Shown piece by piece: positions 10,474 to 22,439 of a DNA stretch of 64,000 nt. The notes under the pieces are model-generated. The model did not search any database. It saw only the letters and a list, made by a program, of their open reading frames with translations, and had not been told where the DNA came from. Both the position numbers and the translations under genes were made by a program. The stretch is from Nemophila menziesii (Eukaryota; Streptophyta; Magnoliopsida; Boraginales; Hydrophyllaceae). The stretch lies in assembly GCA_029959085.1 (NCBI GenBank), contig JARWIR010000010.1:9817001-9881000 (forward strand), written 5' to 3'. The first letter of the stretch is position 1, and every line of letters starts with the position of its first letter.

Positions 10474-11253
10474 GTGGAGATCCCAAGAGAAAATTTAAGA
10501 GTTTCGAGAAGAAGTGAGAGAGAGCTACCAACAAAGCTTAAAGATCCGGGAAGTTTCAACCTTCCTATTCAATTACATGGTATGCTCAAGGTAAAAGCTA
10601 TGTACGATGTGGGTTCTGGTGTGAATCTTATGCCTAAGTCCGTGTTCGAGAGACTTGGACTTCAGAAATCAGAGAAAACTCCAGTGAAGTTGCAGTTCGC
10701 TGACAACTCAGTTAAAAGGACATGAGGAACAGTGGAGGACGTCTTAGTCCGTGCAGGTAATATCGCCATCCCTACTGACTTTGTTATTCTTGAGTTTGAT
10801 GCAGATAAGCAGGTTCCAATCATACTTGGACGGCCTTTCATGGCCACAAGTCAAAGTGTAATCAACTTCCAAGAAGGGACCATCACCCTTCATGCAAAGA
10901 ATGTATCCGAAACCTTCTATGTCTTGGGTAAGAAACCGAGGAAGTTAGATCCCACCGTTCCTGTCATCCACAGCCTTTCACATCACAAAGTCCCTCCTAA
11001 GAAGATCCACTTAAATCCTGTGGATACTGAGCCAAACATTGAGTTTGGGGTTGGCCATGAAGTTCTATGGAAAGCTCATAACCGCGAGAATAGGCCACGA
11101 AGTTTCAAAGACTCGTGGATGGAACCATTCATTGTCACTAAGGTTGTTTCAGCCAAGGTGATAGAAATTCGACCAAAAACTGGGGTTAAGCGCAGATTAG
11201 TTGACGTTCATAGCCTCACTCGTTGTTGGGGAGGCTATATTCGCAAATCTTGA
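10474..11253 (+). pseudogene. Protease plus GPY/F-like integrase tail of element B
   Basis: One frame with a TGA at 10723-10725. The first part is a retroviral-type aspartic protease: KLKDPGSFNLPIQL leads to the active-site motif DVGSG (DLGAS in C, D and E), then NLMPKSVFERLGL, and further on VPIILGRPFMATSQ. After the protease the chain passes, within about 60 residues, to GHEVLWKAHN and WMEPFIVTKV, which match the C-terminal GPY/F module of the C and E integrases ([10 protein letters not shown]). It ends LTRCWGGYIRK, as in element D. RT, RNase H and the integrase core are absent. This is a non-autonomous pol remnant or a dedicated Gag-PR-GPY/F polyprotein. Confidence 0.8.
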
Positions 11254-11263
11254 TAAAGGTAAC

Positions 11264-11284
11264 ACGTCTAACTTTGAAAGACGT
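11264..11284 (+). other. Post-pol hairpin, element B
   Basis: Six-bp stem ACGTCT/AGACGT around AACTTTGAA, eleven bases after the stop. The stem base pair next to the loop is T-A here and G-C in C, D and E, a compensatory change. Confidence 0.7.
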
Positions 11285-11470
11285 TAAACAAAAGTGCTGT
11301 ACGGGAGACAACCCGTAGTTTTTTTAGTTTCTATGTCTTTTACGTTTATGTTTAATTTAGTTGTTTTTAGTTGATATTGCATATTTGAGAAAGGTATTAG
11401 TGTTTTTGGTGTGTAGGTATTGGAGAAATCGAGTTAGGAAAGCGAGCAAAATTTTCGGAGCGGAGAAAAG

Positions 11471-11852
11471 ACCTGTGCGGAGTACCCCTGCGGTGTACCC
11501 CTATACCGTAGATATGGTCCGCAAGGCAAAAACCCGTACCACGGGTTGGAGCCGCGGGTTTTATCCAGAGACGAAAAATCGACCCGTGCGGACTACCCCC
11601 TGCATCGCACCCCTGGTCCGCACGCCTAAAACCCGTGCCACGGGGTGCTTTCACGGGTATTTTGACGAAGAAGCCACGGTACACCCATGCGGTGTACCCC
11701 TATACCGCACCTATGGTCCGCAAGCCAAAAACCCGCACCACGGGGTCGTACCACGTGTATTATGGAGAGGCTAAAAATTTTCGAGCATCAGATGCTGCGG
11801 TGTACCCCGCGGTACACCCCTAGTCCGCAGTTATGGTCCGCGCCGCGCTGCT
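11471..11852. repeat. GC-rich inverted-repeat array, type 2, element B
   Basis: Three modules about 100 bp apart, each with GCGGTGTACCCC followed by ATACCGC or similar, a GGTCCGC box, and a hairpin CCCGTACCACGGG (near 11533, 11632 and 11732, with small changes). The sequence differs from the CCGGCTAGCCGG arrays of A, C, E and G but occupies the same position between pol and ORF2. ORFs crossing it are an effect of its base composition. Confidence 0.8.
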
Positions 11853-12291
11853 GGAGAGAGAAAGTTACGAGATTCAAGGTTATAAAGAGGTATAATGCTC
11901 ATTAATCCGAATTTCATAAAACTTAAGCCTCTTTATCTTCTCCAAAACTCTCCCAACTCCATTGAAGCTCATCAAAACCTTCACCAATCACCAAAACACT
12001 ACCCAATAGTTAAGAAAAACACATAAAACCTTCTCTCCACATCATTACAAGAGGGATTCAAACACCCAATCCTCACTAAATCCATTCAAATTGAAGAATC
12101 AAGAGCTTAAATTTTCACAATTCATCCTACAACTTCCTAAATCCAAGCCAACCCATTACAAATCCACCTCACCCACATAGAGATTCATCATCCATTCACC
12201 TATCCTAGGCCAAATCAAGCTTGTTCAACCATTAATTCACAAGATCAAATTTCAAGGGTTGCTAAAGCTTTGACTTGGGGGTTAATTGAGG
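11853..12291 (+). other. Leader of ORF2, element B
   Basis: AT-rich and C-rich untranslated stretch with many ATTC/CATCAAAA motifs; no ORF. A purine-tract copy (CTTTGACTTGGGGG, 12268-12281) lies ten bases before the ORF2 ATG. Confidence 0.6.
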
Positions 12292-12768
12292 ATGACTAAT
12301 AGAACAACAATATTAGCTAGCAAGAGGGAGGTGAAGAGTAACAAGGTATTGAATTTAATCAAGAAGAAATTAATTGACAAAGGTTCTAGTTCTAAATCAA
12401 AGGGTAAAGATAGAGTTGAAAAGAGTGCAATACCTTTGTTTGATCGTTATGGTAAAAAACTTTAATTTTATGCAAAGGAGAAAACACAACCTCCACAAGG
12501 TCTTACACCCAAAGAGAAAGAGGAAACTTCAAGGGCCCTGAAGATTTCTGCAGACACACAATTGAAAGAACTACCTTTTGCTTATGAGAAAGTATTCAAG
12601 GAAGAAGTTGGTACAGGAGAATATGCAAGATTCTTAGAGCTTGGTGAGAAATTGGGTTGGTCTACGTTCATGGTAAGATGTTCTGAATTATGTCATGAGT
12701 TAGTTTTGGAATTTTATTTAGGCCTCTTTAGCCGAGATAGTAAAGGTTGTGTTCCGATTAGAGGAAAG
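12292..12768 (+). pseudogene. ORF2 of element B, 5' part (split by element C)
   Basis: The start MTNRT matches the ORF2 start in C and E and nearly that of D. A TAA at 12463-12465 interrupts the frame; it is then open to the point where element C is inserted. LKELPFAYEKVFKEEVGTGEYARFLELGEKLGW matches F's ORF2 remnant and corresponds to the start of the central domain in C and E. The frame resumes after C at 25424. ORF2 sits in the env-like position but shows no signal peptide or membrane segment. Confidence 0.75.
12764..12768 (+). other. Target-site duplication of element C, left copy
   Basis: GAAAG immediately left of the LTR of C; repeated at 25419-25423 on the right. This proves the insertion boundaries. 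Confidence 0.92.
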
Positions 12769-14324
12769 TGGTGGTCCTTTGTGTGTTCTAAAAATAAATG
12801 CAATAAATAATTGAACCACAACCGCAAGTGTACGGTTGCCCCAAGTAATATAGTTGATAAAACAGGTTCGTTCCAAGGACGAGATCGTTGACTACAATGT
12901 TTAACAAGTAATGAATGGTTTCACTTATGAAACAAATAAAGATAATATGGCTGTTTGGCTTTTGTATTAATGCTAAGTAATAAAAGGCTAAATGGAAAAT
13001 GTAATTAAAAGCTAAGACGCAAGTAAAATGATGTAAAACGCAAGTATGAGAAGATAGCACTTGAGAACGCAAGGGGTCATCCTAATCCTATTTCATAACC
13101 TATGCTGTTTAAGGGTTAAATTGGTCAATTACGATGGTCGGGATTCTAAATTCCTTATACCCCCGTCAGGGTGGACTATAAGGCGATCCTAGAGGTTCAC
13201 TAGTCCCGTCAGGGTAAATATGATCCACTTTTGGATGTTTAAGTTTTATTACCTCATTGGCCCTAGAATTAGCTAAGTTCGTCAGAATCAATAGCTTCTA
13301 TCCTAGATTGAATAAATGGTTCTGTACCTAAACCCTCAGTCAGGATGATCCAATTGCCACTAATTGGAATAGCCTAGATACTAACACCTGTTCCTAGTTC
13401 ATGACGCTAAAAACAGTAAATATTCTCAATTTGTCAAAAAGGGTAAAAGACACAATCTAATTTAATTTAACAGAAACCCAAATTCAACATACGAAATTCA
13501 ATAAGATTGGGGAATTACCCATATCGCATTCTCAAGCGCTAATAAATGTTTAGCTCATATTAATTGAAAACAAAACTAAATTAAATAAAATGGAATTCAT
13601 ATTGTTTTACAAAATTAAAGATGAATAGAACCTAATTTCCGGAATAGGAATGACTACGAACGGAAGTATAGACCCTCTCTAGCTCTTGTAGCTTCTTCTT
13701 TCTTCCTTTTGTTGCTTCTCTCTGGTGTTTAATCTTGTAGAATGTGAATTGTTGTCAAAGGCTCCTTTTATAAGTGTAAAAACGGATTAGGGCTTGGACC
13801 TAAGAATAAAACACTAATTAAATGTCCAAGCCCAAATTCTAAGCCCAAAATCCCGTAACTGCTGATACACCTTCACTAAAACGGCTTTTCCCGCTTCGTT
13901 ATGACCCCGATTGACCTTATTCCAGTTGCTAAAGTTCCGTAACTCGATAAAGAATATTTTCTCTTCAAAGGTCAGCGGCTAAATCATCTCTTAAGCACCT
14001 CGAAATCAGCAATCTATAGCCTAGAAAATGGATTTTCAGCTCTAAAAATAATATCTTCGGGATTTATCTTCAGGTCTTGACTCCATATCATGATCTTTGA
14101 CTTTCTCATCGGATTCCTCTTCTAGCTAACATCTAAAACCTGTAAAATTTACACTAAAAATACCAATATTACGCGCAAAAGATTAATAAATTAAAAATGC
14201 TAGAAATAAAAGAGGAAAATCATATTAATGCATATTTAGTCCAAAAGTCTATCAAATTGATTAAATAAACACCAAAAATGATGTCTCCTAAGGGTCCAAA
14301 ATAAGAACAATTAAGGATACATCA
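12769..14324 (-). repeat. 3' LTR of element C
   Basis: 1556 bp, TG...CA on the minus strand. It lacks 12 bases near 13755 that are present in the 5' LTR, which accounts exactly for the length difference (1556 against 1568). The start of the LTR carries one change (ATGTATCC) in the terminal inverted repeat. TATAAAA on the minus strand at 13766-13772. Confidence 0.92.
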
Positions 14325-14342
14325 AGACCCCCAACTCAAACC
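14325..14342 (-). promoter_or_regulatory. Polypurine tract of element C
   Basis: GGTTTGAGTTGGGGGTCT on the minus strand, abutting the 3' LTR. Confidence 0.85.
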
Positions 14343-15712
14343 TTTGTCGTCCCGACAAAGCAAAACAACACAAAACAGGGGGTAGAAGTAAACGCAAGAA
14401 CAAATAGAAGCTAGCAAATAAACCCTAAAGCAATACTAAAAATAAATCTCATATAGCAAACATTAAGAACTAACATATACATACACTAATCATGCAACAT
14501 CAAACATAAATAATCTCAATCATAAAATTAAAGTCGCAATGCTTGAAGGTTACACTTGTACTCATCTCTGTATGATGGCTATAGGGGTGTCATTAATCCT
14601 AACTCGCTTTGAACGCTCCACCTAGTATATTCCCTATCAACAGAATTATAAATTCACTATGCACTTAGGAATCACGAGGTCTTTATGGTTTTAATATTGG
14701 CTTAAGGACGGTGTGGATGTATATTTTGTAAATTTGAAGTGAGCTTTTGGCTCTCTCCTCACTTACCATCAACAAAGTCCTCGAGATTGAGTTTACGCTC
14801 AAACATGTTCTCACTCACCCATTTGATGCACTAATGTTGCGTCCCCATGTCAACCCAATGAAAACTAAGATGATTTTCAAGAATATTCCACTTTGCCGGT
14901 TTTTATTCTTTCAATCTTTTATTTTCTTTTTCATTTCTTTTCTTTTTTTTTTTTTTTAAAATCCTGGCAAAGGGTTACAAATAATAATATCATCTACATT
15001 TTTGTGCCTCAATACAAACATATACCCCCTTCCCAATGTAACTTCCCAAATATGGACCCTCCACCCCAAACTCAAGCTCGAGACAAGTCTCAGGGTTGTG
15101 ATTCAAGTGCGGGTCATTTGGTCATGCCTAATAATCTAAAGGATAATGGGCTTATATCGTGGCTACAAAAGAAAAGGCTTAAGGCTCAAAATTGGGCTAA
15201 GACGGATAAACTTATAATAAGGGATAGCAAGCTAAAAGGTTTCAAATGGCTAACAAAGAACTGCCGCTATCATTTTCCTAAGTACATAGCTTGTCTTTAG
15301 TTCATATCTAGGTGGGTTCTCTACTAATTAGGATTTCACGTTCTACACACCAAACATATTCCTTAAGTACAAGCTTACTTCATTTGCATTGTTCATTAAT
15401 TTTTCCTATCAATTAACTATGTTCGCATGCAATTGTAAGTGCGTCTTATGTTATTCCCTAAAGTCCACTATCTACTATCATAGATTCATCAAAAGTATGC
15501 TTAAAAGGGATATTTAAAATCTTCTATAGTAAAACGCAACTCCGAAAATTATTTTATTGAAAGCAAATAAAACACCTAACACATAAAAACTGGGATGAGG
15601 CAACGAACCCCACCCCAAACTCAAAAATGAGTCGTGTCCCCACGACTCGAAAAGACTCAACGCAAAAAATAAACTAAACTAACTAAAACGCAAACGGGAT
15701 AGAAAATGTATC
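14343..15712 (-). other. Conserved non-coding 3' region of element C
   Basis: No gene. Holds the long-range pairing CTTTGCCGG (14891-14899) with CTGGCAAAG (14964-14972), a purine-tract copy near 15060, the GAGTCGTG hairpin at 15629-15648 with another purine-tract copy beside it (near 15612), and at its edge the AACCAGC/GCTGGTT hairpin (15715-15733) that overlaps the ORF2 stop. Confidence 0.7.
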
Positions 15713-17047
15713 TTAACCAGCGCGAGGCTGGTTATCGGTGTTGCGTCCATGAACTTTCTCTTGCGTAAGTATACCATAGGTGGCATATTGAATTGTGCTC
15801 ACCCCCATTAACATGTTTCGGAGAAGCTCTAACTCTTTTGTAACGTTTCCTAAAGATGCAATCATCTTCACTTGATTCTCTTCCAACACCTTCACTTTCG
15901 CTTCCAACTCGTTGGTGGTATGCATCTTCTTCTTTGGAGGAGCTCTAGGATTTCTTGTTGCTTTTAACACTTCATCATGAATATTCTTGATCAAAGCTAT
16001 ACCCATACTCTCATCCACTACAACACGATCAATCTCTGCGTCTTTACGCGGAACCTTTGCGTCTAAGCATAAAGTAGTGATGGTACAAGGAAATTTGAGA
16101 TTTTGTTGCGAAGTAGGAATTCTAGCAAATTCCATGATGGTATCATATATCACACGAGCAACATCCATAGGTTTCTCCTCAATAATACACTTAATGAACA
16201 AAAGATGCTCCGTCTTTACTTCTGATATGTGTTTAACTCCGAAGAAGGTAGGGATTATGAAGCGTGACCAAATCTTAGCACATGGTAACAAATTACTACT
16301 ATACATCTGTCCAAGATATCTCTCTCCTTCAGGAATTGGGCGGGCCCCATCAACAAGCACTTTCCCCCAAAGAGATTCATAATCAAACGAAGGTTCTTTT
16401 AGAGACTCTTGAAACAGACATATTCCGGAAAATTCGGGTAATTTCAATGATTTACGAATAAGCTCAACGGAGTAAGGAACTACCTTTTTGCGAATAATAA
16501 CTGCTTCTTTTGAGAAGGCGATTCCTTCATAAAAATCTCGCACCAAGGTAGGAATATACTCAAGCTTCCTTTCACGCAATTCTTTCCAACCCAATTTATC
16601 ACAAGTAATACCATAATCTTTATAAGCACTAGTCATAATACCCTTAGGAAGATTCATCTCCTCACCGAACTTCAAAAATTGAATTCTATCATGAACCTGA
16701 GTATCCCATGGAATGAAGACTCTTTTAGGCTTTTGAGCCCATGCTTTCCTACGCGGAGGTTTCTGTTGTTGCACTTGTTCTTCGGGAACTACTTATTCAG
16801 TTTCTTCCTCAATCTCTTCTTCACCTTCTTCCTCACTTTCTTCACCACTTTCATCAATTAACCTACTCTTTTTCGGATTAGCCTTACTTGGATTTTCCTT
16901 TCTTTTCGGAGCAATTGTCTTTTGTTCAGTCTTTTTGGACCGCGAATCCGGAATTTCAATTGCTTGGTCTGGGCTAGCTCCAACATTGTTCCTGTTTCTT
17001 GGTATGTTTCTTTGATAGTTACACATGGAATCGGTTCTGTTAGTCAT
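15713..17047 (-). pseudogene. ORF2 of element C (one internal stop)
   Basis: Protein in the env-like position; role unknown. About 444 codons from MTNRTDSMCNYQ at 17047 to the stop at 15713. The N-terminal part is Lys/Ser/Glu-rich with an acidic run (EESEEEGEEEIEEE). An in-frame TAA at 16793-16795 corresponds to CAA in E. The central domain (RVFIPWDTQVHDRIQF to CLDAKVPRKDAE) resembles the 'putative plant transposon protein' domain found in Athila ORFs, with YIPTLVRDFYEG and CAKIWSRFIIPTFF as recognisable blocks. The C-terminal 90 residues are a coiled coil (ELEAKVKVLEENQVKMI). No transmembrane helix or signal peptide, so it does not look like an envelope protein. Confidence 0.8.
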
Positions 17048-17439
17048 CTCTTTTCACCCCAAACTCAAAACTTCAAATAGAGGAAAAGCTAGAGAAAAAC
17101 TTTGAAATTTGATGTTTTGAGGCTTAAAACTTGAAGAATTAGGTGGAATATGAGATGGGTTAAGGTTATTTGAGAGGAATTGTGAAAGAATTGGGTTTAA
17201 TTTCAAGGTTGGGAAGAGGGAATTGATGAAGAAAAGATGAATTTTGGTGATGTTTTGGAGAAGCTATGAGTTGATTGTGTGTTTTTGTGATGAAAGAAGG
17301 CTTGATTTGATGATTTTATAGCTGTTTGTTGATGATTTTTGGAGTAGGTGGAGGCAAGGATTCGGACTATTAGGTTAGCTTGGAGAAAGAGGCAATAAAC
17401 TAGGTTAAATAAGCTCAAAACCGCCTCTCGCAACAGTGC
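17048..17439 (-). other. ORF2 leader of element C
   Basis: No gene. A purine-tract copy (TTTTGAGTTTGGGGTG on the minus strand, about 17055-17070) lies just before the ORF2 ATG. The rest is A/T-rich leader shared with E. Confidence 0.6.
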
Positions 17440-17855
17440 ACCGGCTAGCCGGCGGATTCACCGGCATACCGGTCGCGAGGACGGCAGAAAAAAATTACCA
17501 AATTCGATTTTTTTTTACCTCAGACGCAAGCACCTTGCGTCGTCGCTGACGCAGTGATCAGAGACTTTGGATTCCTTGGCCGGCTAGCCGGCGGATTCGC
17601 CGGCATGCCGGTGAATTGTCGCTGGCGCAAATCGTGACGCATCAACCTTGCGTCGTCGCTGACGCAAGGACTAGAAACTTTTCCTCCTTTTGACCGGCTA
17701 GCCAGTCAGTTGACCGGCATGCCGGTGGATTTCTCGCTGGCGCAAATGGTGACGCAGCAATGCTGCGTCATCGCTGACGCAGTGGTCAGAGAGTTGGGGT
17801 CCGTCAGCTCTTTTGGCCGGTATGCCGGCCAGCTCGCCGGCTAGCCGGTCAAACC
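17440..17855. repeat. GC-rich inverted-repeat array, type 1, element C
   Basis: Repeated CCGGCTAGCCGG and CCGGCATGCCGG-type palindromes alternating with TGCGTC...GACGCA pairs, in about 120-bp modules. Same order and content as the arrays in A and E. Several palindromes have single changes. Confidence 0.85.
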
Positions 17856-18055
17856 TGCTGTGGACTCCAAATTTTTTCGTTTATTCATCGTTTTGACCCC
17901 AAACTCAAGACCATTATACCCCTGAAACCATCAAAAACAAACACCCTTCCTCATTTCTTAAAAATAAACACTAAATTCAACGAAAATTTTAACTATTGTA
18001 CACTACGGAAATTGAAATACTTAGACTAATATACAAGAAATTAGCTTTTGTTTAA

Positions 18056-18072
18056 CGTCGTTAAGCTCGACG
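18056..18072 (-). other. Post-pol hairpin, element C
   Basis: Five-bp stem CGTCG/CGACG around AGCTTAA on the minus strand, fifteen bases after the pol stop at 18088. Identical in D and E. Confidence 0.7.
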
Positions 18073-18087
18073 GGTTACCTCGTGCTT

Positions 18088-20033
18088 CTAAGGAGCTTCG
18101 AGGAGGTACATGACCTCTCCGGGATGTGGGTCTTTTGCACGATCGGTGTCTTCACCTCCATGATATATCTTTAAGCGATGACTTTTCACCATGAATGTAC
18201 GGTTTTCAAGTGGATGTTCTATCTCTATAGCTCCATGAGGTGTAACCTTGGTTACAATGTAAGGCCCCGACCACTTCGATCTTAATTTCCCCAGATAGTT
18301 ACTGAACTTCGAATTATATTTCAACACTCTTTGTCCCCCAAAGTTCTTCTCCCGAATTCGATTATCATGCCATTTCTTGGTATTTTCTTTGTAAAGTTTA
18401 GAATTTTCATAAGCATGTAACCGGAATTCATCAAGCTCATTAAGTTTCATCATTCGATTCTGACCAGCTAGAGTAGGATCTAAGTTTGACTTCGCAATAG
18501 CCCAATATGCACCCATTTCAAGTTCAAGAGGTAAGTGACAAGCCTTACCATATACCATTCGATACGGAGAAGCACCTACTGGAGTTTTGAAAGCAGTACG
18601 ATAGGCCCATAGTGCATCATCTAATTTCATAGACCAATCTTTTCTAGTAGGACCAACGGTTTTCTCTAAGATAGATTTGACCTCACGATTTGATACTTCG
18701 GCTTGACCATTGGCTTGTGGATGATAAGCAGTAGATACACGATGTCGCACTCCATATTTCTCTAAGACTATTTTCAAATACTTATTAACGAAGTGAGTAC
18801 CTCCATCACTAATAATTACCGTCGGAGTGCCATGTCTAGTGAAAATATGTGATTTTAAGAACTTAATCACCACTCGTGAATCATTTGTTGGTAAAGCCAC
18901 AGCTTCTACCCACTTAGAAACGTAATCAACAGCTAATAAGATGTAAAGGTTACCATTTGAAGGAACGAACGGCCCCATGAAGTCTATACCCCAAACATCG
19001 AATATTTCAACTTCTAAAACATTATTACGTGGCATCTCATCCCTCTTGGATATGTTTCCGGTAAATTGACATCTTTCACATCTTTTCGTATATTCATGAC
19101 AATCTTTTATAATAGAAGGCCAATAGAAACCAGATTGTAATACCTTAGCAGCAGTTCGATCTCTTTTAAAATGTCCACCATAAGGTGAATAGTGACACCC
19201 AGCTATGATCGCCTCAGCTTCTTCCTTGGCTACACATCTTCTTACCATTTGATCAGCACACGCTTTATAGAGGAAAGGATCCTCCCAAAAGAATTGTCTT
19301 GCACGGTGAGCTAATCTTTTTCTTTCTTGATAAGTTGAACCTTCAGGAAAGGAGCCACTTACCACTAAGTTTGCAATATCCGCATACCAAGGTGCTTCAT
19401 AATCATGAACAACGAATAAACTCTCATCAGGAAATTCTTCTCTAACTGCTTCAGTACCACTATTCATCTCTGAACCTTCTAACCGCGATAGATGATCCGC
19501 AACCTGATTCTCACACCCTTTTCTATCCTTGATCTCTAAATCGAACTCTTGAAGCAATTAAACCCATCTGATTAACCTTGGTTTAGCATCCTTCTTCTCC
19601 ATAAGATATCGAATCGCCGAATGATCTGTATAAACAATAACTTTCGCTCCAAGAAGATAAGAGCGAAATTTATCGAATGAATACACAACCGCTAGCAACT
19701 CCTTTTCTGTAACTGTATAATTAACTTGAGCACCATTAAAAGTTTTACTAGCATAGTAAATCAAACGAAAAACTTTTTCTTTTCTCTGTCCTAATACAGC
19801 TCCCATACACAAATCACTCGCATCACACATAACCTCAAACGGCAAATTCCAATCTGGAGGTAATACTATAGGAGCATAAATAAGCTTTTCTTTGATTGCT
19901 TTGAAGGCCGCTAAACAAGCTTCATCAAAAAGGAATTTGGAATCCTTTTCGAGTAAGTTGCATAACGGTTTAGCAATCTTAGAAAAGTCTTTGATAAATT
20001 GCCTATAAAATCCAGCATGGCCAAGAAAACTTC
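18088..20033 (-). pseudogene. pol: RNase H and integrase part of pol, element C
   Basis: Continues the polyprotein in a new frame after a 4-bp loss near 20070. RNase [42 protein letters not shown] at 19558-19560 (TTA in E) separates RNase H from integrase. Integrase: HHCC zinc-binding region (GGHFK ... [12 protein letters not shown]), core DD35E with [16 protein letters not shown] and QAEV, then the GPY/F module ([11 protein letters not shown]) and a C-terminal tail ending [11 protein letters not shown]. Integrase cuts target DNA and joins the LTR ends. All catalytic residues are present, but stop and frameshift disable the chain. Confidence 0.88.
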
Positions 20034-22439
20034 TTACCCCTTTAATAGAAACAGGAGGGGGAAGAGTTTTACCTCTATCTTCGCTCTATCGACTTCCAAT
20101 CCAGCACTCGAAACTTTGTGACCCAGAACAATACCTTCTCGAACCATGAAATGACACTTCTCCCAGTTTAAAACCAAATCTGTTTCTTTGCATCTGATTA
20201 ACACTTTCTCCAAATTATCTAAACATTTATCAAAATCATCACCAAATACAGAGAAATCATCCATAAACACTTCAAGAAAGTTATCGATCATATCCCAGAA
20301 GATATCCATCATACATCTTTGAAAGGTAGCAGGAGCATTACACAATCCAAATGGCATTCTGCGATATGCAAAAGTACCAAAGGGGCATGTAAATGTTGTT
20401 TTATGTTGATCTTCCGGAGCCACGTAAATCTGATTATACCCAGAATAACCATCCAAGAAGCAATAGTACTCTCTTCCGGCTAATTTATCCAACATTTGAT
20501 CAATGAAGGGTAAAGGGAAATGATCTTTTCTGGTGGCCTTGTTCAGCTTTCTGTAATCCATGCAAACTCTCCATCCAACTACCGTTCTTGAAGGAATTGC
20601 TTCATTTTTATCATTAAGAACTGTTGTCATTCCTCCTTTCTTCGGTACACACTGAACCAGACTCACCCATTCACTACTCGAGATAGGATAAATAATCCCC
20701 GCATCTAGAAGCTTGATCACCTCTTTCTTCACTACATCCTTCATAGCGGGCATTAATCTTCTTTGACCTTCAACCGAGCGTGCATTATCATCTTCAAGTA
20801 TAATTTTGTGTTGACAATAGGATGGACTAATGCCTTTGATGTCAGCAATTGTCCAACCTATTGCTTCTTTGTTGGCTCTTAACACACGCAACAGTTTATC
20901 TTCTTGAGGACATGTTAAATTAGCTGAAACAATAACAGGTAGAGTTTCATTAGTACCTAAATACGCATACCTCAAGTGTGTTGGTAACGGTTTTTCTTCT
21001 AGTTCCGGAGGAGATTCAATTGAAGGCTTCTTTTTAGGAATAATCTCCCCCGGTTCTCTCACAGGTTCATAGGCAAGACGCCTATACTTTGAATTTTCAG
21101 AGTTGAGAGCTGCCACTGTTTCGGCAAGCTCTTCCATCATCTCAGGTGAATCTAATGTCAAAGCAGCCTGCAAGATATCATCAAAATTTAAACAATTAAA
21201 TACCTCTTGTGATGCTTGCTCTACTACATCCATTCTGAAGCAATCTTCCTGAGAATCTGGAAATTTCATAGCTCGAAATACATTGAATTTGACTTCCTCA
21301 TCTTGAATCCGCATTGTTAATTCGCCATTCTCCACATCGATTAATGTACGCCCTGTGGCTAGAAATGGTCTACCCAAAATAATGGGGACATTTCTATCTG
21401 CATCGTACTCAAGTATTACGAAATCAACGGGAAATATAAGTGTACCTGCCTTAACGAGGACATCCTCAATTCGGCCTTCAGGATGTGCAAGAGACCTGTC
21501 CGCCATTTGCAAGACCATAGAGGTAGGTCTTGCTTCTCCAATTTTTAGCTTATCAAAGATTGATTTGGGCATCAAATTGATGCTTGCACCCAAATCGCAT
21601 AGTGCTTTTCCTTTCCATTCTTCTCCAATTGATATCGGAATAGTGAAACTCCCTGGATCAACTAACTTTGGAGGTAATTTACTTTGACAAATCGCACTAC
21701 ACTCTTCAGGAAGACCAATCATCTCATTATCACAATAAGGCTTTTTGTTAGTGAGGGCCCTTTTCAAAAATTTCGTATACTTTGGAATTTCTCGAATAGC
21801 CTCTAGTAACGGAATATTAATACTTAGATCCTTCACTCTATTAAAGAATTTCTGAAAATCACCCAAGTCACCCTTTTTCTGAACTCGCGATGGAAACGGT
21901 GGTGGAGGGCGATTACTAACAATATCATCTTTCTTCTTTGGAATCTCACTTGGCCTTATTATTTCTTCAACCTCACTATCTTTCTCTTTCTCTTTTTCTC
22001 CCACTTCCTTCTCTTTTCTTGGAACTTCTTTTTCTTTCATAACGGGAAAAGGAGGTGGAGGAAGGTTCTTACCACTTCTTAATGTAACAGCTTTGCAATC
22101 TTCACGTTGTCTCGGATTTTCTGTGTCACTAGGGAGTTGCCCTTGTGGACGCTGATTAAGCTGTTTCGCGAATTGCTCCATTTGATTCTGTATTAATTTC
22201 ATATTTGCTTCAGACGCTTGTTGACGTTCCATAGCTTGTGTTTGAAGAGCAATTAAACTTTCAACGGTTTTCTGAAGGGTAACTACTCCTTCTTGTGGAT
22301 CGGCAGGTAAGGCTTTTTGGTTTGAGGTTTCATCGTAAGTATTCTGAGGAGCTTGTCTTTGTACATAATTACCCTGATTCTGTCCTCCTTGATAATTGTT
22401 GTGTGGTCTTGGATTGTAATTGTTACCTTGGGGACGCGG
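20034..22439 (-). pseudogene. pol: Gag tail, protease and reverse transcriptase of element C
   Basis: Same frame as the gag ORF upstream, separated only by the TAG at 22440. After the Gln-rich Gag tail (LRSGKNLPPPPFP motif), the protease active site is DLGAS (Asp codon at 21594-21596) followed by NLMPKSIFDKL and IILGRPFLATG. RT spans about 20900-20070, with VPKKGGMT, FLDGYSGYNQI and the catalytic box FMDDF (Asp pair at 20256-20261). The open frame ends at 20034 because of the 4-bp loss. Lys/Glu-rich spacer between Gag and protease. Confidence 0.88.

Noticed and set aside
11361..11905. Several overlapping ORFs across 11361-11905 on both strands
   Set aside because: They cross the GC-rich array; few stop codons there is a result of composition. 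The same happens at 48231-48826 and 59785-60414.
21355..21687. Plus-strand 110-codon ORF in the protease region of C (similar at 49607-49897)
   Set aside because: Exact antisense of the conserved protease; open only because the sense strand is coding.
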